In this document: positions 1 through 13,758 of the stretch, piece by piece
How positions within the stretch are numbered: the stretch's first letter is position 1
Layout: every line of letters starts with the position of its first letter
NCBI GenBank assembly: GCA_021904315.1
Contig: CM038922.1
Location: 16,591,347-16,655,346, forward strand
Length of the DNA stretch: 64,000 bases
Reading direction: 5' to 3'
DNA from: Sphagnum magellanicum
Lineage: Eukaryota > Streptophyta > Sphagnopsida > Sphagnales > Sphagnaceae
Position numbers and translations under genes: made by a program
The notes under the pieces: generated by a model
Database searches by the model: none
What the model was told of the DNA's origin: nothing
The model's input: the letters and a program-made list of their open reading frames with translations, nothing else

Positions 1-641
1 TACAGCAGTGGCCCTTGATGATCACACACCACACGTCATCAATTCCCAATTGCATAAATCCGTGTCCATTCCCTGGCTGCTCCCCAAACCCACCATACAA
101 CAGAAGCCCTTGGTAAGTAACGTGATCGCTTAACCCTTACTTCCCGGAAAGGAAAGGGCTCCTCCTTGTGGTGAGGAGCCTTCTCTGCACAAGGGAGCAA
201 AACAGCTACTGCAAGTCAGATCTTCGGGAGAGGAAACCGCACAGCACAGATAGAACGTCGGACAACAGCGGGAAGAAACCGCGCAGAGGAACTCTTCATC
301 GCAACCCTAACCTCCGCCTATCTTAAGCCCTTCAAGGATTAGGGTTTCGCAGCAGACACAGCGGTTTCGACCGGAGACCGGATTCGTTCCCGTATTTGGA
401 TGGATTAGTTGAGGATGAGTATGTTGTCTGCATTCAAGAGGCGGGTTTGTGTAGTTCAATGAGGGGGATGAAGTAATGGATGATAATTCGAAGGATAGAG
501 GATATAGATGAAGACTGTTGGGAGACTAGGTATAGAGAGGGAGAGGAAACCCAGAGTCTTTTCTCTTTGGGTGTTTTTTGCTTGGAAGCGAGCGAGTCGA
601 AGCTCCTCCGCCGCCATCGCCAGCGATCGTTGTCCGCAATC
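1..641 (+). promoter_or_regulatory. Promoter and 5' leader region of the eS4 gene
   Basis: No coding sequence is recognised here. Two telo-box-like motifs are visible: AACCCTAA near 303-310 and TTAGGGTTTC near 339-348. Such motifs are well known in promoters of plant ribosomal protein and translation genes, so they fit the gene downstream. A pyrimidine-rich stretch near 557-570 could lie close to the transcription start, but no clear TATA box is visible. Small open frames here do not resemble known proteins. Confidence 0.55.
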
Positions 642-3038
<2,397 letters not shown>

Positions 3039-5400
3039 GTGAAATATTGGATTGAAGATTGCAATTTGTGGCTATTGCTCTTTTCAGGCAGCTGTATTAC
3101 ACATTTCATGAAGGTTCATACAAGTTCACAACTGGTGGTTTCAACGAAGGGACAGTTTTGTTTTGGCATGAAATAACCTTCACAAATGTTGTGTTACTGG
3201 TTACTGTACTTGGGTTGAATCTGTCTTTGTCCTTGTTGCAGGATGATTGTGTTTTGTGAAGAGACTGAGGGGTAGGTGCAGAGATGGCTGTGTTTTGTTT
3301 TGTTTCTTGTTTTGTTGTGGTGTGGACACTGTTTTCTTTTCCAATTTATCTAGTTAAGCTGGATGGCTACCGGGTTGGTAGTTGTGCAGATGGTGATTTT
3401 TTTGAGAAAAGTCCAGTTGACGACCTTATGAATAAGTAGCTCTGAAATTGGCTATATAGTAGAGTTATATGGAAAGTAAGAAAAACACAGCTCTAGAACC
3501 TAGTTTGGTCATACACAGGGTGAGATTGAAGAAAAATCTCCAAAAAAGTACATAAGCATTCAAGGGGGGATAAAACTCAGAAAACCATCAATTTTGGTGG
3601 TAAATTGAGATTCATTCTGTCTAAGGATTCCTGAACTTTGCCACTGCTGCCACATATATTTTCACTGCTCCTAACTGTACAACTACTGTAATTAGTCTCA
3701 AACCTTATGCATTAAATGCTGAGTTTCAACATTTCATACTGAGTTACAGCGTTTCCTACTGAAATTTAATAAAATGTCTTTACTTTGTGGATACCTCTGA
3801 AAGAGGGGATAGGGGTGAAAGGAGGCCCAAAAACAGGGTGAAGGTAGGGTTACTTTACAGATAACTCTAGTAGGCAGCTACTGTTCATATTCTTGTGGTG
3901 AAGAGCCATAAGTGAGGTTGAGCTACTGTGGCTACCTTTTCTCTTCCTATTCAAGTTTAAGTGTACAGACCCAATGAAATCTCAATAAAATGGCAACACA
4001 TGCAAAGAGTGCCAGAGATTTTATGGCTACCGGAGAGAATCCAACATACAAAAGATGGTGACAATTGCATAAAAGAGTTCAATGATGCTATTGGCTTAAC
4101 ATACAGGTTGGATATACTCACATGGCTTCTAGACACACATAGAAGTCATGTGATCAATGGTTCATGAGATTCATGGCAAATTAGACTTGAGTACTAGAGC
4201 TTCTCTCAGATTTTTGCAAACAGTTCAACTCGATAGCTTTCTTCATGATGGTGTTCATGTCTTTTGATGCTTGTTTATGAGTGAGGTGCAGTGTTGTTTG
4301 CTTCTTGGCATAAAATTGCATACACATTGGCAATATATTTAGCAAGATCTCATGGCACATATGGGACTGCCATCTTACACTAACCACATAGGCCCTAGTA
4401 TAGAACAAAGTTCAAACGAGTTGTGCAATTTAGAGCACAACATTTCATAAAGTATGGACTAGATTTAATTCACTCATATATGTATAGCTCCATGTGTCAA
4501 GCTCATGGATCATACAAGATTAAAAATTTGCACCTCAGAATAGATGAATCCAAGGCAATAAATTCAAGAATAGGAGAGGTGTTCTGCTGGTGGACATCGA
4601 GCATGTGCCTTGTCATTTTAAGGTCATTGTCCATATCAACCTAGTCAAGAATCAACCGCAAAAGATCAAATTGAGACGAAGGACTTGTAGATTAATGCTT
4701 TTAGATGGTGTTCTATGCATGTCATATTGGCCCTGCAAACATCACACTCCTTTGAGAAATTTGGCATAAAGGACTCATATGAGAACTTGTGAGGTTTCAG
4801 ATTTTAGAAAACTTAGTTCCACTTCCATGTTGTTTGAACCTATTGGCCAAAGGAGGAATGCCCATGGCTAAATTTCCAGACTTGGCAAGCACCTTCCCAA
4901 TTCATTAGGACCTTGCACAACACAATATATCCAAATTGGTGAAATTATTGGCATGGCATTGAAGCTCATGGTCAATGCATATTGGGTTTTCAATAGGCAT
5001 ACTACCATTTCTATGTGAACCTCCAATAGGTTGAAATCATATACCATGCACCATGAACCCCCACCGCGACTTTGATATTACAATTGCAGTCAACTATGGT
5101 ACAACTATAGCAAAGGATGACACATTGTTTTGGGTGAAAATTGCAAACGTCAACAAACTCTAAACATGTTCTTTCATGATCATTACCATAATCATCATTG
5201 GCAATGAACCCATAAGCATGACACAAATCATCACAACAAACAAAGTCAATGGCTTGGTTGCTGGAATTTGAAACACGATAATGATATTGAGTGGGATTTT
5301 GGGGGGTGGGATTGTTCTGACTAGTGTAATAAAAAGTCAAAATTTTGAAGGAGTTATCAAATTGCATTGAAATTTCTTCCAATGGTTGTTGAATTGCTTC
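3039..5400. other. eS4 3' flank and gene-free sequence
   Basis: The first 250-300 bases after the stop are probably 3' UTR; I could not fix a poly(A) site. From about 3300 the sequence is moderately AT-rich, with only short open frames, the longest 123 codons on the minus strand at 5382-5011. None resembles a protein family I recognise. It may be old transposon debris. Confidence 0.5.
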
Positions 5401-8400
5401 TTTTCATCCTTTTTTTATTCTTCCTCTTTGTTTCTAAGTACTTACCTTCTCCACATCTCCCTCCTTTTTCTTAGCCAAAAGGAAAGGGAACGTTGAAAAT
5501 TTTGGTGGTTTTGAAGTTTTTAAGCCAAACCTTGACCTATTTAGTTTTAAATTTTAATTTGAAAGTATGAAACCTGAAATCAAGTTATGACATCTACATG
5601 CATTCCATTATAATTTGAACTATGAAATAAATATTGAAATCAATTTGAATGATGAATTGGAGATTACATCCAATTGTCATTTAAATAAGAAGTTTGAATT
5701 CGAGTTGTATTTATTACATCTATATTTTCAAAGTTTGTTGTCATTTGCATGTGTAGGTTGAAGTTTGACTAGGGTGTTGGAATGAGTGTGTATGTTGCTT
5801 TAGGGGACTTGATCCAAGATTCAAGGGCATGTAGTGCATCATGGAGTGTGTGGGTAGGGATAGAACAATAGTACATGTGGAAGAATATGACTAATTAGTG
5901 TTGGTGCTTCTTTTGGTGAAAGTTTCCAAGTATTTGAACTTTGGGTGTGAAGAAAACACCCCTCATTCAACACCCAACAATGATGATTCTTTATGGGGAG
6001 TTGTAGTTTTTACATAGGAAGCTAGTCGCTCTTTGGTGAAAACATAATTGTCATTTGGGTCCATTCATGGTTGGGGTACCAAACAAAAGAAAAAAAAACT
6101 TTAGGATTTTCTTAGGACTACTTTGTACAAATAACATTCACATGAAACAATTTAAGTAAGAAAATTTGAATAGTTCATGATGCGATAATTCATACAATAG
6201 TGGTGATTTTTCACATGTGTACATATTGTGCATGGATATTTTGGTTTATAAGAAAAAAACAAAAAAAATGTCAAAATTAGTTTTAACAATTGACTAAACA
6301 TATTTTTTTGCATGATTTTGCACATGTGACATGCATTTATAATTAGAAAATTTGAACCTAATGAATAAAAAACTAACCAAATGATTTAACAAAGGAATCA
6401 TTTCCCTAGTAACCCTTTGTCTCAAAGTTTCAAGACTTTGAAAATTTCATAAGATTTATTTTTTTATCAAATTGACTTAATGAAAATATAGTTGTATAAA
6501 GAGAAGCATTGTTTTTTTGTATAAAAAAATTGAAATCAATTGCATCATTTTATGCATTCCTTTTGCATTCATTTATAAAAAATGTAATATGAACAATTGA
6601 TTGTAAATTGGTCAAGGACTCAAAAGGAATTTTATATAACATCCAATAATTATTGGTTTTTTTAAAATCTTATTTTCTCAACACTCTAATAGTAGGAACA
6701 CAATAGTACACCATAGTTGTAATATATTAAACACTATGAAAATCTAAAATTGTCCTTTGCAATATTTTTTAATTAGACACTCCTTTTTGAAACTCTAATT
6801 ATCAATGAACCCATTGTATCATTGCATAGTTGTGTGTGATAATGATGTGAAATTACCATTGCAATTGTGGAAATACCATGCAAAACATTTTCTTAATGTT
6901 GCACTCCTTGCTTATCGGTTTTCAAGGATTTTAGGCTTTCGAATTGAAACTGAATTTTTTTTTGCAATGTCAACATGTTGATTAATTTACAATGAGGTCA
7001 ATTGGGTGTGCAAAACTTGGATAAGTTTGTGACAATTTTGAAAAACTAACCAATTCATAGAAGTATAAACTATGATTCTATTGTTGGGAGAATGGAGGAG
7101 TTCTTCAAAGTTGAAGCTGAGTTTGAGGAGGTTGGCTTTTTTGAATATGATTGTTAAAAGTGATTGCACAAACATTCCCACTTTTTTTGACACTTTGCAA
7201 TGCATTTGAACATTCAAGTTGTTTTTTTTTTTTGAAAATTTGTAGTGCATTTGAACATTTAGTCACATTTTTTTTTGGGACATTTTGTAGCAATTGCACA
7301 TGACATGGCAATGGAGTAGATGTTTGTTTTGCAATGGAACAAATATTTTCTTTTCAACAATGTATGAATGTGATCATGAGTAGTAAACCAAATATGCTTA
7401 TAATTTCTTCTCATTTGACTTAGTAGTTTGAAATGGTTCTTAACTCTTTAAGCACATTCTTTTTTATTTCTTTCAACATTTCCAAGGTTGTAGTTTCACA
7501 CTTAAACAATTATATTGGTTATCCATAACAATGGGTGTGACATGATGACATTTTAAAATGTAGTATTAAATGAAGTCCGGATTGATACTAGAGATCATTA
7601 TATATATTGGTTGGTATAACATTGGTCAAATATATATTGATACCATTACACAATGAAATTGAAGACCTACAATTATTAAGACCAAAATGATATGTGAATT
7701 TAAAAAAATCATGGTACCAGTACTTGTTTGGTATCTCATTTTTGAAGAGACGCATACATTATAACTAGGTTGATATGTCAAAAGGTCAATACTAGACCAA
7801 CATTGGTTTGAAACTTTTCAAGAAGAGTGGACTAAATTACCCTAAAAATTATGTGTGCACATTTGAAGTTTATATATTCATCATTTGCTAAACAAGACTT
7901 CACTACATAATGTTCACATTTTTGAAAAAATTATTCCACAAACAAGCATTAACCATATGCATACACTTTGTAGCTTTGCATGAAAATCAACAACACTAAC
8001 AAGTCTCACATGTTAATGTCATTTCCAACTTTTATATCATTCTCTAGTGATCCCCATCCAAGCAATAATTTACCAAGGCCCTTAAAGCTCCAATCAAAAT
8101 TGGAACTTTGAGGAATTAAGGTTCCCACAAGCACACACACATTACATTTAGTTTTGTAATAGGAACACATTATTAGTGATGCCATTGCTAAGGCTAACAC
8201 CAATTCCCACCAACAAGGTCATGAAATTGTAAACTTCCAAAAAAATGTGAATTTGCTTTTAGTTTAACTTTTGGATCACAACATAAACTATGTTTTGAGT
8301 GCTATTGGTGCTAATAAGGTGTTTTGAACAAAAAAATGCCAACAACTAACACACTAAGCATGGTTTGTTCCAATTGATTTGCAAATGATGGAAATTGAGG

Positions 8401-8785
8401 ATGTTATAACATCATGGCTAAAGACAACAACATAATTTTCTATTATCATAATTTTCAGCAATTCCAAAAAATAATTAATTTGTGCTTAACCAACCTAGGT
8501 ATTACACTAGTTTTTCATTTCCAACATTCCTTGTTGAAGCCCCTTGCTTAAAAAATTGCATGTTTAGCACCCATGTTCCTTGCACATACACAAACTAATT
8601 GTTCAATCAAAGAGAGATCTCTTTTGACACCACTTGGTCAATGAACACAATGACATGGTTCATGTACTATCATTTGTGAGTTCCCTAGGACACCAAGGAC
8701 ACCAAGTTACACCTTGTTTGCTTGAGCTAATAAGCAAGGTGCAGCCTCCTTGCTTATTACTTACTCTATGCTTGGCATATTTAGC
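5400..8785. other. AT-rich gene-free region
   Basis: Strongly AT-rich sequence with many poly-A and poly-T runs and no coding region I can support. It contains one member of a dispersed repeat family (listed separately near 6040-6545) and short motif repeats near 7190-7290, where the phrase TGCATTTGAACATT recurs. Confidence 0.5.
6040..6545 (+). repeat. AT-rich dispersed repeat, copy 1
   Basis: This segment aligns by eye, in the same orientation, with 37785-38300. Shared phrases in the same order include the GGTTGGGGT-ACCAAA area, TTTGAATAGTC/TTCATGA, GTGATGATTTTTCA-like, ATTTTGGTTTAT and the CAAAGTTTCAAGACTTTGAAA-like block. Inverted fragments of the same family appear near 38520-38570 and 39590-39660. 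It is probably a relic of a transposable element; no coding is visible in it. Confidence 0.55.
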
Positions 8786-9071
8786 ATGTAACCTATTCCA
8801 ATATAGAATTTTTGCTTGACATCAAACTATCATCCTATGCTTGTGAAAAAATCCTTCTCTACATTAGAAAGCTTTTGAATGAGGAATAGAGAAAACCCTC
8901 TATACATACCTGAAAGCAAGACACCAATATGTAACCTATTCCAATATATTATTTTTTCTTGACATCAAACTATCATCCTGTGTTTGTAAAAAGACCTTCC
9001 TCTACACTAAATTTTTTTTGAATGAAGAATAGAGAAAGCCCTTTGTACATACCTAAAAGTAAGACATGAAT
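8786..9071 (+). repeat. Two-copy tandem repeat, 143-bp unit
   Basis: Two adjacent units, 8786-8928 and 8929-9071, share the start ATGTAACCTATTCCAATAT, then CTTGACATCAAACTATCATCCT and a segment ending in an ATACCT-AAG-AAGACA-AAT pattern. The second unit ends directly against the copia 5' LTR at 9073. No coding is seen. Confidence 0.7.
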
Positions 9072-9072
9072 A

Positions 9073-9409
9073 TGTAAAAGCTAGTTGTCAAACACACCTT
9101 ACTTATAGACTTTAAAGTAATTAGGTAGTTCGTTGCATGCAAGCAAGTATGTAAGCTTAAGTGAACTAATGCCATAACTAATGCCGAATGTAAACTAAAA
9201 TTGTTTTCACTCTAGTATTGGAGAACTTGATTAATCACTGACCTTCACCATTTTGTTAAGTAGACTTGCTAAAAACTTCTATAACAACTTCTATAGCATC
9301 GTAGGATCTTGATCACCATTTCCTCATGAATTTTTTCATGTATAAATATTACCATGTATTTTGGGTTATATCTTGTAATCCTTGATTATAGTAAAACATA
9401 AGTTCTTCA
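9073..9409 (+). repeat. Ty1/copia 5' LTR (337 bp)
   Basis: This 337-bp segment starts with TGTAAAAG and ends with TTCTTCA, and it matches 31945-32281 over its full length, roughly 80% by eye. It is followed by TGGTACTAAAG, a degraded version of the usual copia primer-binding site TGGTATCAGAGC. A copia gag-like reading frame lies downstream. The 5 bases before it are GAATA and those after the matching LTR are TAATA, compatible with an aged target-site duplication. It is the left end of a badly decayed element. Confidence 0.8.
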
Positions 9410-9545
9410 TGGTACTAAAGTGATGGTCAAGTTAACATGATTCAAATATAGACTAAGAGTTGCATTTCATTGTTTTATGTAATAAGCAATTCATTGAGAA
9501 ATATACTAGTTGTGATTGAAACTTGATCAAAGGTAAAACTAGTTC

Positions 9546-9785
9546 TTGTTCATTAGTATTACAATCACCAATTACAAGAAAATGGTTGCGTTAGAAGGTG
9601 GATTTAGTGTGTTTGAAGTAAATAAATTGCTTGGTCCAATTAACTATGGAATCTTGAAGGTTAAGGTTAAAACAATATTCAAAAGGGAGAAACTTTGGGA
9701 GATTGTTTATTCTGAATATGACGCATCTTATAATGCAGATAATGCATATAGTGAAATTGTAGTTGAGTTGTCAAATAGATCGTGA
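9546..9785 (+). pseudogene. Ty1/copia gag N-terminus, truncated
   Basis: This 79-residue frame has the pattern seen at the start of plant copia gag (DUF4219/UBN2-type): a short leader, then LLGPINYGILKVKVKTIF and KREKLWEIV, equivalent to the usual F-G-NY--WK-KM----KE-LWE. It sits 136 bp after the 5' LTR, where gag should begin. The rest of gag and the protease are missing: homology stops by about 9850 and a MITE-like element starts at 9907. It cannot make a working capsid protein. Confidence 0.7.
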
Positions 9786-9906
9786 GCTTATATTCTTCAA
9801 AACATGAAGAATAAAACTTTGAACATATTAATTATGGCAGTCAATTATGAGATCATTCCCTTCATAACTAAGGAAGATAATTCAAAGGTTTGCTAAAAAA
9901 TACTAT

Positions 9907-10480
9907 GGGTGGTTGCAAGCTAGGGTGGCTCAATTCCAGTAGATGTTCCACTCCCTAAAAGTCCTTATTGTAATGTTAAAATGGTAGTCTATTTTGACAT
10001 CATTAATTTAGTGGGGAATTACATGGTGGTTAATGAACAAAAAAGCCCATATGAAGAATAGTCATTGTAAACAATTCTTTAATGTACATGTTAAGAAAAT
10101 AAAAATTGAAATGCACCCAAAAATGATTATGATATGGATTTATGAAAATATGGTTCATTTTAAGCCATTCAAAAATCCATAAATTTTTTTTGGCTAAATT
10201 TTTTCTAACAATTTTTTGACATATGTTCTTTTTGTTTTAACCTATCATATTTAGAATCCTTACAAAATATCCCAAATGAAATTCATACACGAAAATGCAT
10301 GTATATAGAGGCACAAACAACAAACTGGTCCATATTTTTCAAGTTCAAAAGTCCATTACTATATATTTGGTGTATATATGTTGCAATTTTTTTTATGAAT
10401 GTTTTTTCTTTAAGTTGAAAATCTAAATCTAGCCACAAATTTGGAAAATTATTGTTTTTATGGCATGTTGATAGCATGAA
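9907..10480 (+). mobile_element. MITE-like element, copy 1, right end truncated
   Basis: It starts with GGGTGGTTGCAAGC and aligns along nearly its whole length with 12605-13190 in the same orientation. Shared phrases include AAAATGGTAGTCTA-like, GGGGAATTA, TAAAATTGAAAT, CATATTTTTCAA-TTCAAAAGT and TTTTATGGCATGTT. The similarity stops at about 10480, before the right terminal inverted repeat seen in copy 2. There is no coding sequence, so it would have depended on a transposase made elsewhere. It lies in the gap where the copia gag and protease were lost. Confidence 0.65.
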
Positions 10481-10518
10481 AAATCATCACAAAAGGAAAG
10501 AGAGATCCCCTCAATGGT

Positions 10519-11440
10519 TTGTATAAACTTGATTTGAACATGCTAGAAACTCACATGTGTGTAGTGGATGAATTCGTTGAAGTAGAAGTCTGGCACCGGA
10601 GGCTAGGTCATGTAAACATTGAACTTAGAATGTCTATAACATGGAGGGCATCAAGACTTTGTAAACTACCAATAGTGCACAAGATCTATTCAGGATTGTA
10701 TGTTGGCATAACAATAAAAGGAAGTTATCCCAAAGCAGAGCCATATTATGGCTAGAGAGAAGAATGAATTCATACATTTGGATATTTTTGGACCAATGCC
10801 TTGTTAGTCACTGTTGAGATTAAGATATTTTATTACCTTTATTAATGACCATTCATGGAAGACATGGACATGTTTCATGTGTGCAAAGTTGGAGGCCTTT
10901 GAAAAGTTCAAACATTTCAAACAATTTGTAAAAAACAAGGAAAGAAAAATAATCAAGATTTTAAAATAAAATCAAGGAAGAGAGTACATGTTTGGAAAAT
11001 TCATCAAAATTTGCCAAGAAACAAGCATTGTAAGGCAACTTATTCAAGCATCAACACCACACCATAATGGTGTAGCAAAAAGAAAAAACAAGACGTTATT
11101 AAAGAAGGCACAAAGCATGGCATTGGTGTGTAATTCCCTAACTTACCTATAGATGGAAACCATCAACACTACCACAAATTTGTTAAATAGATGCGCTACT
11201 AATGCAAACAATGAAATTAGCCCTGAAGAAAAATACTTAAGGGTACTTTTGAAAGTTGATAACTTGAGAATTTTTGGTTCATTAACATATGTGCATGTGC
11301 TAGAGAACGAACAAATTAAGTTAGATTCTTGAAGCACCAAATGCATGTTGGTGGGTTTTGACAGTTCCACAAAAGGTTATAGATTCAACCTTTGGACTAA
11401 AAAAATAGTGATTTCAAAAGATGTGGTGATAGATGAATCC
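10519..11440 (+). pseudogene. Ty1/copia GAG-pre-integrase and integrase relic
   Basis: The first frame carries VEVWHRRLGHVN, the GAG-pre-integrase motif with its zinc-binding histidine pattern. After a frame change near 10755 the integrase core follows: FIHLDIFGPM (first Asp), FITFINDHSWKTW, NQGREYMFGKFI (second Asp position replaced by Asn, with a stop beside it), STPHHNGVAKRKNKTLL (the catalytic Glu position is Lys), then GSLTYVHVL and GYRFNLWTKKIVISKDV. Stops occur near 10805, 10966, 11146 and 11330. At least two of the three D-D-E catalytic residues are lost, so this integrase is dead. The order pre-integrase, integrase, RT is that of copia. Confidence 0.85.
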
Positions 11441-11855
11441 ATATGAAGATTGCAACAAATCATGTGACTGCAATGTGTTGAACACAGTGACATGACAATG
11501 CTGTCGTCCATAGAAGTAGAAATTGATCCAATTGGAAAACAAGATGAATGTCTAGGAGATAACCAAAAGTTCTTGAGTTGTTGCAAGATCAAGCATCAAT
11601 TATAGAGAGCCAATTCTGTTGCCCAATCCAAGAAGTTATGAAGGACAACAACTTTAAGTTCAAAGGTCAATTCAGGTGCATAAACCTTCAACAAGACTCA
11701 CAAGAGATTTTGTGTTGCTTGCTTTGTTCAAATAACTAAACACTTATGTTGAATTGTGAGCCACCTTGGATGGGAACACATAATGAGTTAAAAGCTAGAG
11801 TTAATCAACAAAAATCAAACGTGAGAGATTGTGGAGTGACTAGAAGGAAAGTTAC
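11440..11855 (+). other. Degraded copia spacer between integrase and RT
   Basis: In an intact copia element this is the variable linker between the integrase C-terminus and reverse transcriptase. Here it is full of stops and shows no recognisable domain until the RT motifs begin near 11860. Confidence 0.5.
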
Positions 11856-12604
11856 CGATCACATCAAAATGGGTCTTTAAAACAAAGCTAGCAGTAGATG
11901 GAACCATTGAAAAACTCAAGGAAAGATTAATTGTGCAAACATGAGGCATTGATTACGAATAAAAATTTGTTCCCACTGTGAAGTGAACAACCATACATGC
12001 AATTGTGAGTCTTGTTGTTTGAAGAAATTGGCCAATCAAGCATTTGTATGTTGAAACAACCTTTTTGAATGATGACCTTGACGAGATGGCACTGTTCATG
12101 GAGTTGCCTAAAGGGTTGTGTTAAGAAGGAGGTTCATTTAAAGTCTATAGACTTCAAAAGGCAATTTATGGGTTAAAGCAATTTGAATGTATTTGGTACA
12201 TCAAGATTGATAGGTTTTTGCAAGAACAAGGTATGACTAGAAGTGCATCTGATCACAATTTGTACTTTTGTAGAAATGAAAGTCTTTGTGTGGTAATAAT
12301 GTCGTATGTGGATAATCTCTTACTAACAAGGGATGATATAACCAAGTTGTAGTTCCTAGAAAATAATTTAGGGGGGTGTTTTGAGATGTCTAGGGTAGGC
12401 CTTTTCTTTCTTTACATTGGAGTGTAGTTTATTTACCTACCTCAAGGTGTTTTATTGTTATAAAGAAACTATGCATACAAGTTGTTAGAAAAGTATAAAT
12501 GCAAGATTGTGTACCTATTGGCACCTATGGAAGCAAGTTTTAAGTTACAAATAGATATGGGCACAAAAGAAACATATTATTCTTATTATCAAAACTTGGT
12601 AGAT
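11856..12604 (+). pseudogene. Ty1/copia reverse transcriptase, left part
   Basis: RT signatures appear in order with several stops: KWVFKTKL, GIDYE-KFVPTVK, WPIKHLYVETTFLNDDL (motif A; the usual D of DVK-AFL-G is changed), MELPKGL, YRLQKAIYGLKQ, then the catalytic box as MSYVDNLLL, in which the second Asp of YVDD is Asn. The frame runs to KETYYSYYQNLVD and is cut at that point by a MITE-like element at 12605. The missing continuation resumes after the MITE at 13252. It is inactive. Confidence 0.85.
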
Positions 12605-13251
12605 GGGTGGTTGCAAAATAAGGTGGATCAATTCTAGTGAATAAATAGTCCATAAAAAGTCCATTCGGTAGTGTTAAAATTGTAGTCTACTATGATATCA
12701 TTGTGTAAGTGGGGGATTAAATGTGGTTAATGAGATAATAAAGATTATGTGAATAGAAGCCCAACTACATAACTCTTTAACATGCATGTTAAAGAGAAAA
12801 AAAATTGAAATCCGTCAAAAAATGAATATGATATAGACTTTTGAAAATAAGGTCCATTTAAAAACATTTAAAAGTCCATATCTTCTTTTGGGTTAAATTT
12901 TTCTAATAATTATTTTACATCTATGTCATTTAAAAATATATATATATCATATATTGAATCCCTATAAAATAACCTAAAAAAAATTCATAAACAAAAATGT
13001 ATTTGTATTAAGCCATAAACAAAAGACCAATCCATATTTTTCAACTTCAAAAGTTCAATACTCTATGTTTGGAAAATACATGTTATATTTTTTTAATGTA
13101 GATGTCTTCTTATTCAAGTTGAGAATCTTAATTCAACAGAAAATTGGCATAATGAGGATTTTATGGCATGTTAATGACATGTTAATGCATGACACTCTGC
13201 AAAACTTGTAGTGTGACACAAAAAGTGGTCCACCTTAGCTTGCACCCACCC
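12605..13251 (+). mobile_element. MITE-like element, copy 2, with terminal inverted repeats
   Basis: It begins GGGTGGTTGCAAAATAAGGT and ends with TTAGCTTGCACCCACCC, whose reverse complement GGGTGGGTGCAAGCTAA matches the start, so terminal inverted repeats are visible. Length is 647 bp with no coding. It interrupts the copia RT frame: the residues before it end in QNLVD and the frame after it resumes with NFIYLINTRP, as expected for an uninterrupted RT. A target duplication is unclear; GAT on the left and AAT on the right may be a degraded 3-bp one. The superfamily is not certain. Confidence 0.75.
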
Positions 13252-13716
13252 AAATAACTTCATATATTTGATTAACACAAGACCAAATTATTGTTTTTAG
13301 TCAGTTGTATAAGTAGGTTCATGTCTGCACCACAACAACCACATTTGGATGCAACTTGTAGGATTTTATGATATATCAAAACCATGATGAGCCACATAAT
13401 ACTTTTTTCAAAATTGATAGGTTTTGTGGACGTAAATTGGGTGTGAGATTTCGATAAGAGAAAATCAACCATTGGGACGATCTTTACTTATAGGAATGTC
13501 TTAGTGTATTGGAGTGGCAAATTACAACAAATAATAACTTTGTCTAAATCCCTTGTAGACAAAGTTATAGAGTCAATATGGCTTAAAGGCTTATTAGTAG
13601 AGTCGAGAGATGAACAAAAAGGACCCATGAAAATTATTCTATGATAACCAAAGTGCAATAAAACTAGTGAAGAATCTTATTTTACATGCTAGAATGAAAC
13701 ATATTGAATTCACATG
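13252..13716 (+). pseudogene. Ty1/copia RT end and RNase H relic
   Basis: Continuation of the copia polyprotein after the MITE. Visible in order: NFIYLINTRPN, then with a frame change SRFMSAPQQPHLDAT, GFVDVNW, DKRKSTIGTIFTYRN, VYWSGKLQQ, SIWLKGLLVES, DNQSAIKLVKN and ARMKHIEFT. These are the usual RNase H landmarks of copia elements. The protein breaks off around 13715, and the expected next motif is found 18 kb away at 31755. Confidence 0.85.
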
Positions 13717-13758
13717 TGCAATAATCATACTTGGCAAAAGGAAGTGGGACCTTGTATG

